A stretch of DNA of 50,715 nt from positions 1 through 50,715 of the forward strand of contig JACPWG010000143.1 of assembly GCA_016197205.1 (NCBI GenBank). Direction: 5' to 3'. This DNA comes from Planctomycetota bacterium. GTDB lineage: Bacteria > Planctomycetota > MHYJ01 > WSZJ01 > JACPWG01. The translations under genes and the position numbers were made by a program. The notes beneath the pieces were generated by a model that ran no database searches, was not told the DNA's origin, and worked only from the letters and a program-made list of their open reading frames with translations. Positions 9,093-17,881 of this stretch are shown piece after piece (the first letter of the stretch is position 1; every line of letters begins with the position of its first letter).

Positions 9093-10595
9093 ATGACCAC
9101 GCCCCTCGATCTCCTGGGTAACGCCCTCGACGCGGACCGCCTGCTGCAGGCCACCATGGGCGCGTTCATCGAAGGCGCCGGGATCCGACAGGCCCTCGCG
9201 CTGGATCCGGAGCGGTGGAAGCCCGGCAAGCCGCTCAAGCTCCTGCTCGCGGGGTACGTCGGGACGCGGAACACGGGCGCGGACGTGCGGGTCGAGGAGA
9301 TGATCCGCCAGTTCCGGACGGTGCTCGGGGACGAACACCTCGAGCTGACGATCATGACGGTCGACAAGGAGCTGTCGGCGGGCTACTTCCGGGCGGTCCG
9401 ACAGGTGACGCTGCCGGTGGTCTTCCCGAAATTCCTCTTCGACGAGTGCCCGAAACACCACGGCGTGGTGGCCTGCGAAGGCTCGATGTTCAAGTCGAAA
9501 TTCGCGGACGCGCTCTCCACGATGATGGCGGGCTCGCTCGGGATGGCGGCCGCGGAAGGGAAGCTGAGCGTCGGGTACGGCGCCGAGGCGGGGCAGATGT
9601 CGCCCGGGCTCCGGTCCTTCGTGGAGCGCCACTGCAAGCGGTCGCTGGTGCTTTGCCGCAACGAGCCCTCGCGCCGCGTGCTGGAGGACCTGGGCATTCG
9701 CACGCGCGGGGGGACGGACACGGCGTGGACGTTCGAGCCCGCTCCGCAGGCGCGGGGCGCGGAGCTGTTGCGGGCGGCGGGCTGGGACGGACGAGCGAAG
9801 GTGCTCGTGCTCTGCCCGATCAACCCCTTCTGGTGGCCCGTCAAGCCCGATCTCTGGCGGGCCGCGGAGCGCCGGCTCACGGGCCGGCACGGGCGCGAGC
9901 ACTACCGCTCCATCTACTTCCACCACAAGTCCACGGAGGCGGACCGGCAGTACGCGACGTATCTCGACGGACTGGCCGCGGCGGCGAACGCGTTCGCGCG
10001 GGAGAGGCCGGTCTTCCCGATCCTGGTCGGGATGGAGCAGCTCGACCGGCTGGCCTGCGAAGACCTCGCCCCGAAACTCGCGACGCGGCCGCCGCTCTTC
10101 GTGAGCGACGAGCACAATATGTACGACCTGGTCAGCGTGCTGCGCAACTGCTCGCTCATGGTCAGCTCGCGCTTTCACGCGATCGTGACCTCCATGCCCG
10201 GGCGGGTCCCCTCGGCCGGGGTCACGATGGACGAACGAATCCGAAACCTCATGAACGACCGCGGCCACTCCGACCTCTTCCTCGAAGTCACGGAGACGGA
10301 CCTGGCCGGGAAACTCCTGGCGATCCTGCACCGGCTCGACCGCGAGGCGGATCGGATCGCCGAGGACATCGGCCGCACCGTTCCCCGCCAGCTCCGGCTC
10401 ATGGGCGACATGGGGATCGACTTCGTCGACGAGGTCGCGCGCGTCTATCCCGAGTTCCCGCGTCGCGACGTGCCTCGGTCCTGGGAACACCACCTTCCCG
10501 AGCTGCCCCCCGCCGTCCAAGGGCTGCTGGGGCGGTATCCCCCGGACTTCGAGGCTTCAGAAAAAACTCCAAAGGGCCAACTCCAACACCAATAG
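9093..10595 (+). CDS. Polysaccharide pyruvyl transferase family protein
   Basis: A 500-residue protein starting at ATG 9093. Residues 57-64 (GTRNTGAD) match the GxxNxGD opening of the polysaccharide pyruvyl transferase (CsaB/WcaK-like) family. Later landmarks fit too: VACEGSMFKSKF, a central VLCPINPFWW, and LVSSRFHAIVTSM near residue 360, the conserved S-R-x-H region. Known members add ketal pyruvate to cell-surface sugars, but many have unknown donors. It opens a same-strand run of lipid-activation genes, which suggests a role in making or modifying a surface glycolipid. The 3' end runs into a TCCAAC-rich stretch before the next gene. Confidence 0.8.
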   Translation: MTTPLDLLGNALDADRLLQATMGAFIEGAGIRQALALDPERWKPGKPLKLLLAGYVGTRNTGADVRVEEMIRQFRTVLGDEHLELTIMTVDKELSAGYFRAVRQVTLPVVFPKFLFDECPKHHGVVACEGSMFKSKFADALSTMMAGSLGMAAAEGKLSVGYGAEAGQMSPGLRSFVERHCKRSLVLCRNEPSRRVLEDLGIRTRGGTDTAWTFEPAPQARGAELLRAAGWDGRAKVLVLCPINPFWWPVKPDLWRAAERRLTGRHGREHYRSIYFHHKSTEADRQYATYLDGLAAAANAFARERPVFPILVGMEQLDRLACEDLAPKLATRPPLFVSDEHNMYDLVSVLRNCSLMVSSRFHAIVTSMPGRVPSAGVTMDERIRNLMNDRGHSDLFLEVTETDLAGKLLAILHRLDREADRIAEDIGRTVPRQLRLMGDMGIDFVDEVARVYPEFPRRDVPRSWEHHLPELPPAVQGLLGRYPPDFEASEKTPKGQLQHQ

Positions 10596-10635
10596 ACTCC
10601 AACCACCAACTCCAACTCCAACGGAGGTGGCGCCC

Positions 10636-11106
10636 ATGACAGGGGGCACACCGGAGAGCGATGCGGGGGCGGGCGCGCCCGGAAAGGTGCCCCCACCGGG
10701 TCGGACGCCGAGCGGCAAGCCGTATGACCTGCGGGAGCGCACATTTCTCTTCGCTCGCAGGTGCCTCCAGATCTCGCGGCGGATTCCGCATGGCCCGGAG
10801 AACCACGTCCTCATCGAGCAGTTCGTCGACGCGGGCACCTCCGTCGGCGCGAACGTCGAGGAGGCGGACGGCTCCAACACCAAGAAGGAACAGCGCAGTT
10901 GTCTGGTGATCGCCCGAAGGAGCGCTTGCGAAACTCGCTGCCGGCTGAAATTGCTCACGGCGGAGATCCCCCAGGTGGGTGACCTCCGCGAGGACGCGGA
11001 CGAGGCAGGACAACTGGTTCGCATCCTGAGTACCGCCCCACGGAATTGGGTGACCAATTTCCTCGGCGATTTCGGCCGCCTGCTTCGTTGCGCTCGCTCG
11101 ACGTAG
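10636..11106 (+). CDS. Four-helix-bundle (S23-type) protein with repeat-derived C-terminus
   Basis: ATG 10636 has GGAGG 8 nt upstream (10623-10627); 156 residues result. The core reads YDLRERTFLFARRCLQISRR, then VDAGTSVGANVEEADGSNTK, ACETRCRLKLL and EAGQLVRIL, the usual order of four-helix-bundle proteins related to the 23S rRNA intervening-sequence protein. Their role is unclear. The family normally ends soon after the RIL helix with a short basic tail. Here the last 26 codons (from 11029) are translated from the 166-bp palindromic element, so the native end has probably been replaced. Confidence 0.8.
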   Translation: MTGGTPESDAGAGAPGKVPPPGRTPSGKPYDLRERTFLFARRCLQISRRIPHGPENHVLIEQFVDAGTSVGANVEEADGSNTKKEQRSCLVIARRSACETRCRLKLLTAEIPQVGDLREDADEAGQLVRILSTAPRNWVTNFLGDFGRLLRCARST

Positions 11107-11194
11107 TTCTCCGTTACTACGCCTCGCTCGCGCGCCTCGCGGGCGGCCGAACTTGCCTTCGGCCATTGGTCACCGACCTTCGTGGAGCGGTACT
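11029..11194. repeat. 166-bp near-palindromic element, copy 1
   Basis: The ends are inverted: AGTACCGCCCCACGGAA at the left and TTCGTGGAGCGGTACT at the right. Inside, GGTGACCAAT pairs with ATTGGTCACC, TCGGCCGCC with GGCGGCCGA, and CGTAGT with ACTACG near the centre, so almost the whole element can fold into one long hairpin. A second copy of identical length is at 13678-13843. TGAG flanks both ends of both copies, possibly a target-site duplication. It has the look of a MITE or REP-type element and carries no gene. Confidence 0.8.
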
Positions 11195-11202
11195 GAGCGC
11201 CT

Positions 11203-12768
11203 GTGCGCGGGAAGGCGCTCGAGCCCACGAGCGGGACGGCCGCGGCGGACCTGGTCGGCCGCGCGCGCGCCTTCCTCGCGGGCGCGGGGGTGAAGCCCGG
11301 CGACCGCGTGGGACTCCTGGCGCCGAACTCCGCGCGCTGGGTCGCGGCCGACCTTGCGATCCTCGCGGAAGGTGCGGTCTCCGTGCCGCTGTACGCTCGA
11401 CAAGAGGCTCGAGAGCTGGCCGAGATGCTCAAGGACTGCGGGGCCGCGCTCCTCCTCGTCGCGGACGCGGAGCTCGAGGCGGCCGTGAAAGCGGCCTGGC
11501 CCGAGGCCTGCCGGACGGTGCGGTTCGACGACCTTTTCGCCGCCAACGCGGCGGCAACACGGCCTCCCCACGCGATCGGGCCGGCCGACCCGGTGACGAT
11601 CATCTACACGTCCGGCACGAGCGGCGAGCCCAAAGGCGTCGTCCTCACCCGGGCCAACGTCGACTTCATGCTCCCCCGCACGGCCGAGGCGCTGAAGGCC
11701 CTGACCGGCGGGCGCGGGTCGGAGGACAAGGTCTTCCACTTCCTGCCCTTCTGCTTCGCGGGCTCCCGCATCATGCTCTGGACGCAGCTTCACCGCGGAA
11801 ATCCGATCCGGCTGTCCACGGACCTCACGAAGCTCGCGGAAGAGATGGGCGCGGCCGACCCGCACTACTACCTGAACGTGCCGGCGGTCCTGGAGCGGAT
11901 CCGGAACGGCGTGACGGAGAAGGTGCGCGAGCGCGGCGGGCTGGGCTTCGCGCTCTACAACGCGGCGCAAGAGGCGCTCCGGCGCGTGCGCGCGGGTCGG
12001 TCGGGGATCGCGGACAAGCTCATCCTCGCGGTGGCCCGGTCGATGGTCTTTTCGAAGATCAAGCGGACGATCGGCCCGAGCCTCGAATTCCTGGTGTGCG
12101 GCTCCGCGCCGCTCGCGGAGGACACGCAGCGTTGGTTCGAGATGCTCGGCGTGCCCGTCTACCAGGTCTACGGGCTCACGGAGACCACCGCGATCGTCAC
12201 GATGGACCGACCGGGCGCCGCCGAACCCGGCCGCGTCGGCTACGCGCTGCCAGGCTGCGAGGCGAAGCTCACCGACGATGGGGAGCTGGTCCTGCGCGGG
12301 CCGAACGTTTTTTCAGGGTACTGGAACCGGCCGGACGCGACGGCGGCCACGATCCGCGACGGCTGGTTGCACACGGGGGACCAGGCGGAGGTGGACCGGA
12401 ACGGCAACTGGAAGATCGTCGGGCGACTGAAAAACCTCCTCAAACCCGAGAGCGGGCACTATGTGGCGCCCGAGCCCATCGAGGACAAGATCCGGCAGGC
12501 GTGCGAGGGGATCGACCACGTGCTCCTCGTGGGGCACGGCCGGGCCTTCCTGTCCGCGATCGTGACGGGTCGCGCGGACGAACAGGCCGTGGCGCGCGCG
12601 GTCGAGGACGTGAATGCGGACTTGCCGCACTACAAGCGGGTCCGCAAGTTCTATCTGTCGAAGGAGGCGTTCACGGTCGAGAACGGCCTCCTCACGGCGA
12701 ATCAGAAAATGCGACGGCAGGTCATCGAGGAGCATTTCAAGCATGCGCTCGAGGAGCTGTATCGATGA
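11203..12768 (+). CDS. Long-chain acyl-CoA synthetase-like AMP-forming enzyme, short N-terminus
   Basis: This 521-residue enzyme activates a fatty acid as acyl-AMP and then passes it to CoA or a carrier protein. Motifs seen: YTSGTSGEPKG from Tyr135 (P-loop), YGLTETTA at 323, DGWLHTGD ending at Asp393, and a late KYR-type lysine segment. The best start is GTG 11203, only 8 nt after the 166-bp element, and the protein starts close to the PGDRVGLLAPNS motif. Relatives usually have about 40 more residues before this, so the element may have removed or displaced the original 5' end. It lies 133 nt before the enoyl-CoA hydratase gene on the same strand. Confidence 0.85.
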   Translation: MRGKALEPTSGTAAADLVGRARAFLAGAGVKPGDRVGLLAPNSARWVAADLAILAEGAVSVPLYARQEARELAEMLKDCGAALLLVADAELEAAVKAAWPEACRTVRFDDLFAANAAATRPPHAIGPADPVTIIYTSGTSGEPKGVVLTRANVDFMLPRTAEALKALTGGRGSEDKVFHFLPFCFAGSRIMLWTQLHRGNPIRLSTDLTKLAEEMGAADPHYYLNVPAVLERIRNGVTEKVRERGGLGFALYNAAQEALRRVRAGRSGIADKLILAVARSMVFSKIKRTIGPSLEFLVCGSAPLAEDTQRWFEMLGVPVYQVYGLTETTAIVTMDRPGAAEPGRVGYALPGCEAKLTDDGELVLRGPNVFSGYWNRPDATAATIRDGWLHTGDQAEVDRNGNWKIVGRLKNLLKPESGHYVAPEPIEDKIRQACEGIDHVLLVGHGRAFLSAIVTGRADEQAVARAVEDVNADLPHYKRVRKFYLSKEAFTVENGLLTANQKMRRQVIEEHFKHALEELYR

Positions 12769-12829
12769 ACGGGCCGCACGCAAAGCGCAGCCGGCGCTGC
12801 GCAAGGTCGGTCGAGGCGCGTCGGGGCGA

Positions 12830-12850
12830 GGGCACGGCAACGCCGTGCCC
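12830..12850. repeat. Dispersed palindrome, family B copy
   Basis: GGGCACGGC, a 3-nt loop and GCCGTGCCC, matching the copy at 9012-9032. It sits in the short gap between the acyl-activating enzyme and the enoyl-CoA hydratase. Confidence 0.6.
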
Positions 12851-12901
12851 CTACCAGGGCCGGCCTCTGGACGCAGGGACCAGCGAAGGGGAATGCCGCC
12901 G

Positions 12902-13678
12902 ATGATGCGCTGGGAGACCCGGGACGAAATCTGCGAGCTCGTCCTCGCGGACGAGCCGTGCAACGAGATCGGGACGCACATGCTCGAGGCGCTCGAGCGG
13001 TTCGTGGCCGAGGCGCGGAAGCTGCCGGCGCGCGCCCTCGTGATCCGGAGCGAGGTGCGAAGCGGGTTCAGCGCGGGGGCGGACTTGCGCGAGCTGTACG
13101 CCGGGATCCTGACGCGGCCCCGCGAGGAGCACGTCCCCGCGCTCCGGTCCTTCCTCGACCGGATCCACGCGGTGATGGACGCGCTCGACACCCTGCCGAT
13201 GACGACGATCGGCGCCGTCCACGGGGTGTGCTTCGGCGGCGGGTTCGAGCTCGCGCTGACCTGCGATCTCCTGGTGGCGGATCGCACGGCGCGCTTCGGC
13301 TTCCCCGAACTGCGGCTCGGGCTCATTCCGGGCTTCGGCGGCATCCCCCGGCTTCGGCGCGAGGTCGGCAACGCCGTGGTGCGCGACCTCCTGCTCACCG
13401 GGCGCACGATCAACGCCAAAAAGGCCGCGACGCTCGGGTTCGTCAGCCAGGTCGTGGCCCCCGGCGAGGCGACGGACGTGGCGCGGCGGATGGCGGCCCA
13501 GGCGGCGCGTTTCGATCGCGACGCGGCCGTCACGGCGAAGGCCTTTCTGAAGCCGCTGCCCCGGGAAGAGCTGGCGCGGGAGAAGGAGCACTTCGTGCGG
13601 CTCTTCCAAAACCCGTGCGTGACCGAGGCGTTGCGCAGGTTCGTCGAGAGCAAGGACGTGCGGCCCTATCTACCGTGA
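12902..13678 (+). CDS. Enoyl-CoA hydratase/isomerase family protein
   Basis: 258 residues from ATG 12902, chosen because GAAGGGG (12885-12891) is well spaced before it; ATG 12893 and 12905 are alternatives. The crotonase fold is clear: FSAGADLRELY forms the first oxyanion-hole block, GAVHGVCFGGGFELALTCDLLVAD the second, and FGFPELRLGLIPGFGGIPRL the active-site loop that follows. Usual substrates are enoyl-CoA thioesters. Among acyl-activating enzymes and a carrier protein it may process the acyl chain before use. Its stop codon coincides with the first base of the second 166-bp element. Confidence 0.88.
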   Translation: MMRWETRDEICELVLADEPCNEIGTHMLEALERFVAEARKLPARALVIRSEVRSGFSAGADLRELYAGILTRPREEHVPALRSFLDRIHAVMDALDTLPMTTIGAVHGVCFGGGFELALTCDLLVADRTARFGFPELRLGLIPGFGGIPRLRREVGNAVVRDLLLTGRTINAKKAATLGFVSQVVAPGEATDVARRMAAQAARFDRDAAVTAKAFLKPLPREELAREKEHFVRLFQNPCVTEALRRFVESKDVRPYLP

Positions 13679-13843
13679 GTACCGCCCCACGGAATCGGGT
13701 GACCAATTTTCTCGGCGAGGTTGGCCGTCTGCTTTGTTGCGCTCGCTCGCCGTAGTTATCCGCTACTACGCCTCGCTCGCGCGCCTCGCGGGCGGCCAAA
13801 CTTGCCTTCGCCTATTGGCCACCGACTTCCGTGGAGCGGTACT
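13678..13843. repeat. 166-bp near-palindromic element, copy 2
   Basis: Same length and same terminal inverted repeats as the copy at 11029-11194, about 87 percent identical by eye, with many differences compensated in the opposite arm. It begins exactly at the stop of the enoyl-CoA hydratase gene and ends 116 nt before the acyl carrier gene. Confidence 0.8.
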
Positions 13844-13959
13844 GAGCGACGGACCGCGAGGCGCGGCCGGCCCTCACCCCAACCCTCACCCGCTCCACGG
13901 GAGCGGGGGACAGCGGACCGCGACGGTCTACACTTTTTCCTCGATCGGGACGGGACACG

Positions 13960-14193
13960 ATGAGCGACACGGTGACGAGGCTGATGGCGCTCGCGGCGCG
14001 GCGGTTCAAGGCCGACGCGGCGAAGTTGCGCGCGGAGGCCGACTTCTTCGAGACGTTGGGAATCGACAGCGTCCAGGCGCTCGAACTGCTGAGCGAGCTG
14101 GAGCTGGAGTTCGACGTGGAAATCCCCGATTACGAGCTGCAGGGGGTGAAGACTTTCACCGCCCTCGCCGAGCGGATCGACAAGAGGCGCTGA
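13960..14193 (+). CDS. Acyl carrier protein
   Basis: 77 residues, acidic, with the phosphopantetheine site GIDSVQALELL; Ser37 is the attachment residue and Val replaces the more common Leu of DSL. Helix II and III residues (ELELEFDVEIPDYEL) fit a discrete ACP. Its TGA overlaps the ATG of the next gene by one base (TGATG), so the two are translationally coupled. The partner acyl-activating enzyme therefore probably loads this carrier, rather than CoA. Confidence 0.92.
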   Translation: MSDTVTRLMALAARRFKADAAKLRAEADFFETLGIDSVQALELLSELELEFDVEIPDYELQGVKTFTALAERIDKRR

Positions 14194-15908
14194 TGCTCGA
14201 CCTTTCGCGATTGACCTGCCTGGGAGAGGCGCTCCGCGACTCCACGATCGCCTTCCAGTCGAGCGTCGCGCTGCTCGAGGCCGATCGGAAGCGCGAGAAT
14301 GGCCGCTGGACGTACCGCGAGGTGCGCGGCGAGGCCGAACGCGTTGCCGCCCGGCTTCAGCAGGGAGGCTTTGGGCCCGGGGACCGCTGCGCGATCCTGC
14401 TGTCGAATCAGGCGCGCTGGCTGCTGTCCGGGATCGGGGCCCTGTGGGCGGGGGCGACGATCGTCCCTCTCGACTACAAACTGACCGCGGCGGAGCAGGC
14501 GGCCCTGCTCGTCCACGCGCGGCCGCGCGTGCTCGTCACGGAGTACACGACGTGGCGCACGCTTCTTCGGGAGCGGCTCTCCGGCCTCGACGCGCTTCGC
14601 GTGCTCGTCACGGAGGCGCCGGAGAAGGCCGACCTTGGGCGGGCCGAACGATGGGAGGAGGCGGCCGCCACGCCCTTCCGCTACGTCCAGCGCTGCCGGG
14701 CGGACGTGGCGTGCATCGTCTACTCCTCCGGCACGGGCGGCACGCCGAAGGGCTGCATGCTCACACACGACAATTACCTCGAGCAGGCGCAGGTCCTGGG
14801 GCGGCTTTTCCCGATGGAGGAGGGGGAGCGCTATTTCTCGATCCTGCCGACGAACCACGCGATCGACTTCATGTGCGGCTTCCTGCTGCCGCTCCTCTTC
14901 GGCGGCTCGGTGGTCCACCAGCGAACGCTGCGGCCGGAGTTCATCGAATGGACGATGCAGCGCTACCGGGTGACGCACATGGCCGTCGTCCCGCTGCTTT
15001 TGAAAGCGCTCGAGCGCCGCATCCGGGAGCGGCTCGAGGACCTGCCCGACCTGCAGCGCTCCCTCGTCGAAGGACTGATCGCCGCCAACGAGGCGCTCAC
15101 GATGAAGGCGCCGAATCACGCGCTCTCCGCGCGGCTGTTGAAGCCGGTCCATGACAAGTTCGGCGGTCGGCTGCGGCTGCTCTTCGCCGGAGGGGCGTTC
15201 GTGGACCGCACGACCGCGGAGTTTTTCTATCGGCTCGGCCTGCCCGTCGTGATCGGCTACGGGCTCACGGAGGCGGGGACGGTGGTGACGGTGAACGACC
15301 TGAAGCCCTTCCGACCCGACACGGTCGGTCGACCGGTCCCGGGCACGGAGATCGAGCTACGCGACGCGAACGCGTCGGGGGTCGGCGAGGTGTGGGTGCG
15401 GGGCCGCACGGTGATGCGCGGTTACCTGGACGCGCCGGAGCTGACCGCGGAGGCGCTCGTGGACGGGTGGCTTCGGACCGGGGACCTGGGCACGATCGAC
15501 GCGTCCGGTCATTTGAAGCTGGTCGGCCGGACGAAGAACATGATCGTGACGGAGGGGGGCAAGAACATTTATCCGGAGGACCTCGAGGCCGCCTTCGAGG
15601 AAGTCGACGGGTGCCGCGAGAGCTGCGTCTTCGCGGCGAACTTCATCTGGCCCACGGGGAAGATGACGGACGAGGAACTGGTGCTGGTCGTCCGGCCCGA
15701 GGAGGACGGCGACGCGGACGGCTTCGTCGGGGAGCTGCGGGCGCGCAACCGGCGGCTCGCGGACTTCAAGCGGCTGTCGGGCTACGTGGTCTGGAGGCGG
15801 GAGTTCCCGCGCACGGCGTCGATGAAGGTGAAGCGGCAGGAGCTGGCGCGCCAGCTCGCGGCGGAGACGGAGCGCGCAAGGGCGCTGCGGCCGTTGGGGG
15901 AGGCGTAG
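14193..15908 (+). CDS. Acyl-AMP ligase, likely acyl-ACP synthetase
   Basis: 571 residues of the ANL (AMP-binding) superfamily: YSSGTGGTPKG from Tyr177, YGLTEAGTVV, GWLRTGDLGTID and GGKNIYPEDLE are in order, with a C-terminal domain ending FPRTASMKVKRQEL that holds the catalytic lysine region. Unlike the ligase at 11203 it has a full N-terminal domain. Overlap with the ACP gene suggests it acylates that carrier. It ends directly against the ATG of the kinase-like gene at 15909, so ACP, ligase and kinase form one transcription unit. Confidence 0.88.
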   Translation: MLDLSRLTCLGEALRDSTIAFQSSVALLEADRKRENGRWTYREVRGEAERVAARLQQGGFGPGDRCAILLSNQARWLLSGIGALWAGATIVPLDYKLTAAEQAALLVHARPRVLVTEYTTWRTLLRERLSGLDALRVLVTEAPEKADLGRAERWEEAAATPFRYVQRCRADVACIVYSSGTGGTPKGCMLTHDNYLEQAQVLGRLFPMEEGERYFSILPTNHAIDFMCGFLLPLLFGGSVVHQRTLRPEFIEWTMQRYRVTHMAVVPLLLKALERRIRERLEDLPDLQRSLVEGLIAANEALTMKAPNHALSARLLKPVHDKFGGRLRLLFAGGAFVDRTTAEFFYRLGLPVVIGYGLTEAGTVVTVNDLKPFRPDTVGRPVPGTEIELRDANASGVGEVWVRGRTVMRGYLDAPELTAEALVDGWLRTGDLGTIDASGHLKLVGRTKNMIVTEGGKNIYPEDLEAAFEEVDGCRESCVFAANFIWPTGKMTDEELVLVVRPEEDGDADGFVGELRARNRRLADFKRLSGYVVWRREFPRTASMKVKRQELARQLAAETERARALRPLGEA

Positions 15909-16823
15909 ATGGGCAGATACCTGGCCGTGCTCAACCCCGCGGCGGGCGGCGGGCGCTGCGGCAAATTCGCGGAGAAGGCGGTCGCGCGCCTTCGGGACGC
16001 GGGCCTCGAGGTCGACATGGCGGAGACGCACGGCGCCGGGGACGGGACGACGATCGCGCGGGAGGCCTACGCGGCCGGGCGCAGGGATTTCATCGCGATC
16101 GGCGGGGACGGGACGACGTTCGAGCTGGTGAACGGCATCTTTCCGCAGGCCGGGGTCGACGCGGCCGCCGGCGGGCCGGGTCGGGTGACCATGGGCTTCC
16201 TGCCGCTCGGGACCGGGAACTCCTTCCTGCGCGACTTCACGAACGAGGGCGCGGAGCACTCGATTCGTGCGATGCGCGAGGGCCGGCGGCGGCCGTGCGA
16301 CGTGATCGAGGTCACGCACCGGGAGGGGGTGCTGCACTACATCAACATTTTCAGCCTCGGGTTCGTTGCGGACGTGGGGGCGTTGACGAACCGGCTCTTC
16401 AAACCGCTCGGGCCGACGGGCTACATCCTGGGCGTGATGCTGAAAGTGCTCGGGCTACGGGCCCGGTCGTTTCCGATGAGCGCGGACGGAGGGCCGCAGG
16501 ACCGCGACCCGGTGACCTTCGTGTCGGTGAACAACAGCCGGTTCACGGGCGGGAAAATGATGATGGCGCCGGCGGCGCGGACGGACGACGGGAAGGCGGA
16601 CCTGATCCGGGCGGGGCGGATGGGACGGCTGTCGCTGTTGGCGACGTTCCCGAAGATTTTCAAGGGGACCCACGTCGAGCACCCGGCGACGACGAGCTCA
16701 CAGGTACGGACGATCGAGTTCGATCTGCCGGAGGCGGTGGACGTGATGGTGGACGGCGAGGTGCTGAAGCTGTGGCCGCAGCGCCTGCGGGTGCTCCCGG
16801 GCGCGATGGACGTGAGGGTGTGA
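15909..16823 (+). CDS. Diacylglycerol kinase catalytic-domain (YegS/DagK-like) lipid kinase
   Basis: 304 residues. It opens with LAVLNPAAGGGRCGK and has the nucleotide-binding GGDGTT at residues 65-70 and the LPLGTGNSFLRDF block near residue 100, the signature of the DAGK/YegS/sphingosine kinase family. The C-terminal part (SVNNSRFTGGKMMMAPAA, then VMVDGEVLKLWPQRLRVLPGA) is typical. It would phosphorylate a lipid such as diacylglycerol or a related glycolipid. Immediately downstream of the acyl-ACP ligase and upstream of an acyltransferase, it fits a phosphatidate-type step. Confidence 0.9.
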   Translation: MGRYLAVLNPAAGGGRCGKFAEKAVARLRDAGLEVDMAETHGAGDGTTIAREAYAAGRRDFIAIGGDGTTFELVNGIFPQAGVDAAAGGPGRVTMGFLPLGTGNSFLRDFTNEGAEHSIRAMREGRRRPCDVIEVTHREGVLHYINIFSLGFVADVGALTNRLFKPLGPTGYILGVMLKVLGLRARSFPMSADGGPQDRDPVTFVSVNNSRFTGGKMMMAPAARTDDGKADLIRAGRMGRLSLLATFPKIFKGTHVEHPATTSSQVRTIEFDLPEAVDVMVDGEVLKLWPQRLRVLPGAMDVRV

Positions 16824-16875
16824 GGGCAAAGCGCCCGCGCACGAATTACTTTACATTTCCGTGGATCGACCGATG

Positions 16876-16910
16876 CCTGGGGGCGCGGGCCTCCGGCCCG
16901 CGCCCCCAGG
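16876..16910. repeat. Dispersed palindrome, family A, best copy
   Basis: A perfect 16-bp stem (CCTGGGGGCGCGGGCC and its complement) with a 3-nt TCC loop. It lies about 50 bp after the kinase-like gene and could also act as a terminator-like hairpin, although no T-tract follows. The gap 16824-17074 also contains an AT-richer tract near 16955-16985 and no gene. Confidence 0.75.
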
Positions 16911-17074
16911 AGCCTCGAGGTCCGAATCTGCGCAGTTATTTTTGCGCGGGCGCAAATGCTTAATTCTCAATGTTCAATTTTTAACCATGGCTCCGGTTTG
17001 AGTGCTCGATTCGGACAGGCCGCGGCCTCGGGCCTTCGCTCTTTGCTCTCCGTCTGCCGGCCGGTAGGAATCCG

Positions 17075-17881
17075 ATGATCGTATTCTGGGCGTTCTGGTC
17101 GGTGGGCGTGTGGACGCTCTCCTTTCTCTGGATGACGGTGGCGATTCTCGTGTCGCTTCCGTTCCTGCCGTTCATGCGCTTCGAGCGGCTGCAGCCGCTC
17201 TTGCCGGGACGGATGCTGGCGATGATCCCCCGGTGGACGCTGAGCAGCATCCGCGTCGAACACCATCCGGGCTTCGACCCGAACCGCGTGAGCGTCATCC
17301 TTCCGAACCACACGAGCATGATGGACGCGCACCTGCTGCTGCGCGCGATCCCGACGGGGTTTTGCGGCGTGATGAACGCTGCCCACGTGTGGATACCGGT
17401 CTACGGTTGGTTGATGCGCCTCGGGAACGCCATTCCGCTGCCCAAGAACCGCGAGGGGCGGACGGCGGAGATCACGGCGGCGGCGAAGGAGCGCGCGAGC
17501 CGCGGGATCTCGATCATCGTTTTTCCCGAGGCCCACAGGACGCTGGACGGAAAGCTGCGCGAATTCCGGCGGGGCGGGTTTTTCATGGCGCGGGACGCCG
17601 GCCTGCCGGTGGTGCCGATGGCCATCCGCGGGATGTACGAGGTCTTTCCAAAGGGGACGTGGATCATGCGGCCGGGGGACGTGACGATCCACGTCGGGCC
17701 GCAGGTGGAGACGGCGGGGCTCACGGACGAGCAGGTCGGGGAGTTGGCGGCGCGGGTGCGCGCGTGGATCTCGGCGATCGTCGAACGCGGGGAGCGGCCG
17801 GCGGACGAGACGCTGCGCGTCGGGGTTGGGGCCACGGAGGCGCTACCAGCCACAGGGGGCACAGAGACGAGCGGCAACTAA
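17075..17881 (+). CDS. 1-acyl-glycerol-3-phosphate acyltransferase family protein (PlsC-like)
   Basis: 268 residues with an N-terminal membrane segment (residues about 5-30). The acyltransferase block NHTSMMD (Asn78, His79, Asp84) is the NHx4D catalytic motif. The second conserved block, normally FPEGTR, reads FPEAHRTLDG here, so Gly-Thr is replaced by Ala-His. GGFFMARDAGLPVVPMAI follows as expected. It would transfer an acyl chain from ACP or CoA to a lysophospholipid at the inner membrane. The gene at 34920 (minus strand) is a clear paralogue with the same EAHR variant. Confidence 0.88.
   Translation: MIVFWAFWSVGVWTLSFLWMTVAILVSLPFLPFMRFERLQPLLPGRMLAMIPRWTLSSIRVEHHPGFDPNRVSVILPNHTSMMDAHLLLRAIPTGFCGVMNAAHVWIPVYGWLMRLGNAIPLPKNREGRTAEITAAAKERASRGISIIVFPEAHRTLDGKLREFRRGGFFMARDAGLPVVPMAIRGMYEVFPKGTWIMRPGDVTIHVGPQVETAGLTDEQVGELAARVRAWISAIVERGERPADETLRVGVGATEALPATGGTETSGN

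Noticed and set aside
10580..10620. TCCAAC short repeats before the S23 gene as a regulatory array
   Set aside because: Only a handful of imperfect hexamers; too little to claim a binding site array.
12614..12901. Upstream extension of the enoyl-CoA hydratase frame
   Set aside because: The extra 96 residues overlap the previous gene and a palindrome and are Arg/Ser-rich; the ATG at 12902 has a ribosome site and starts the normal fold.
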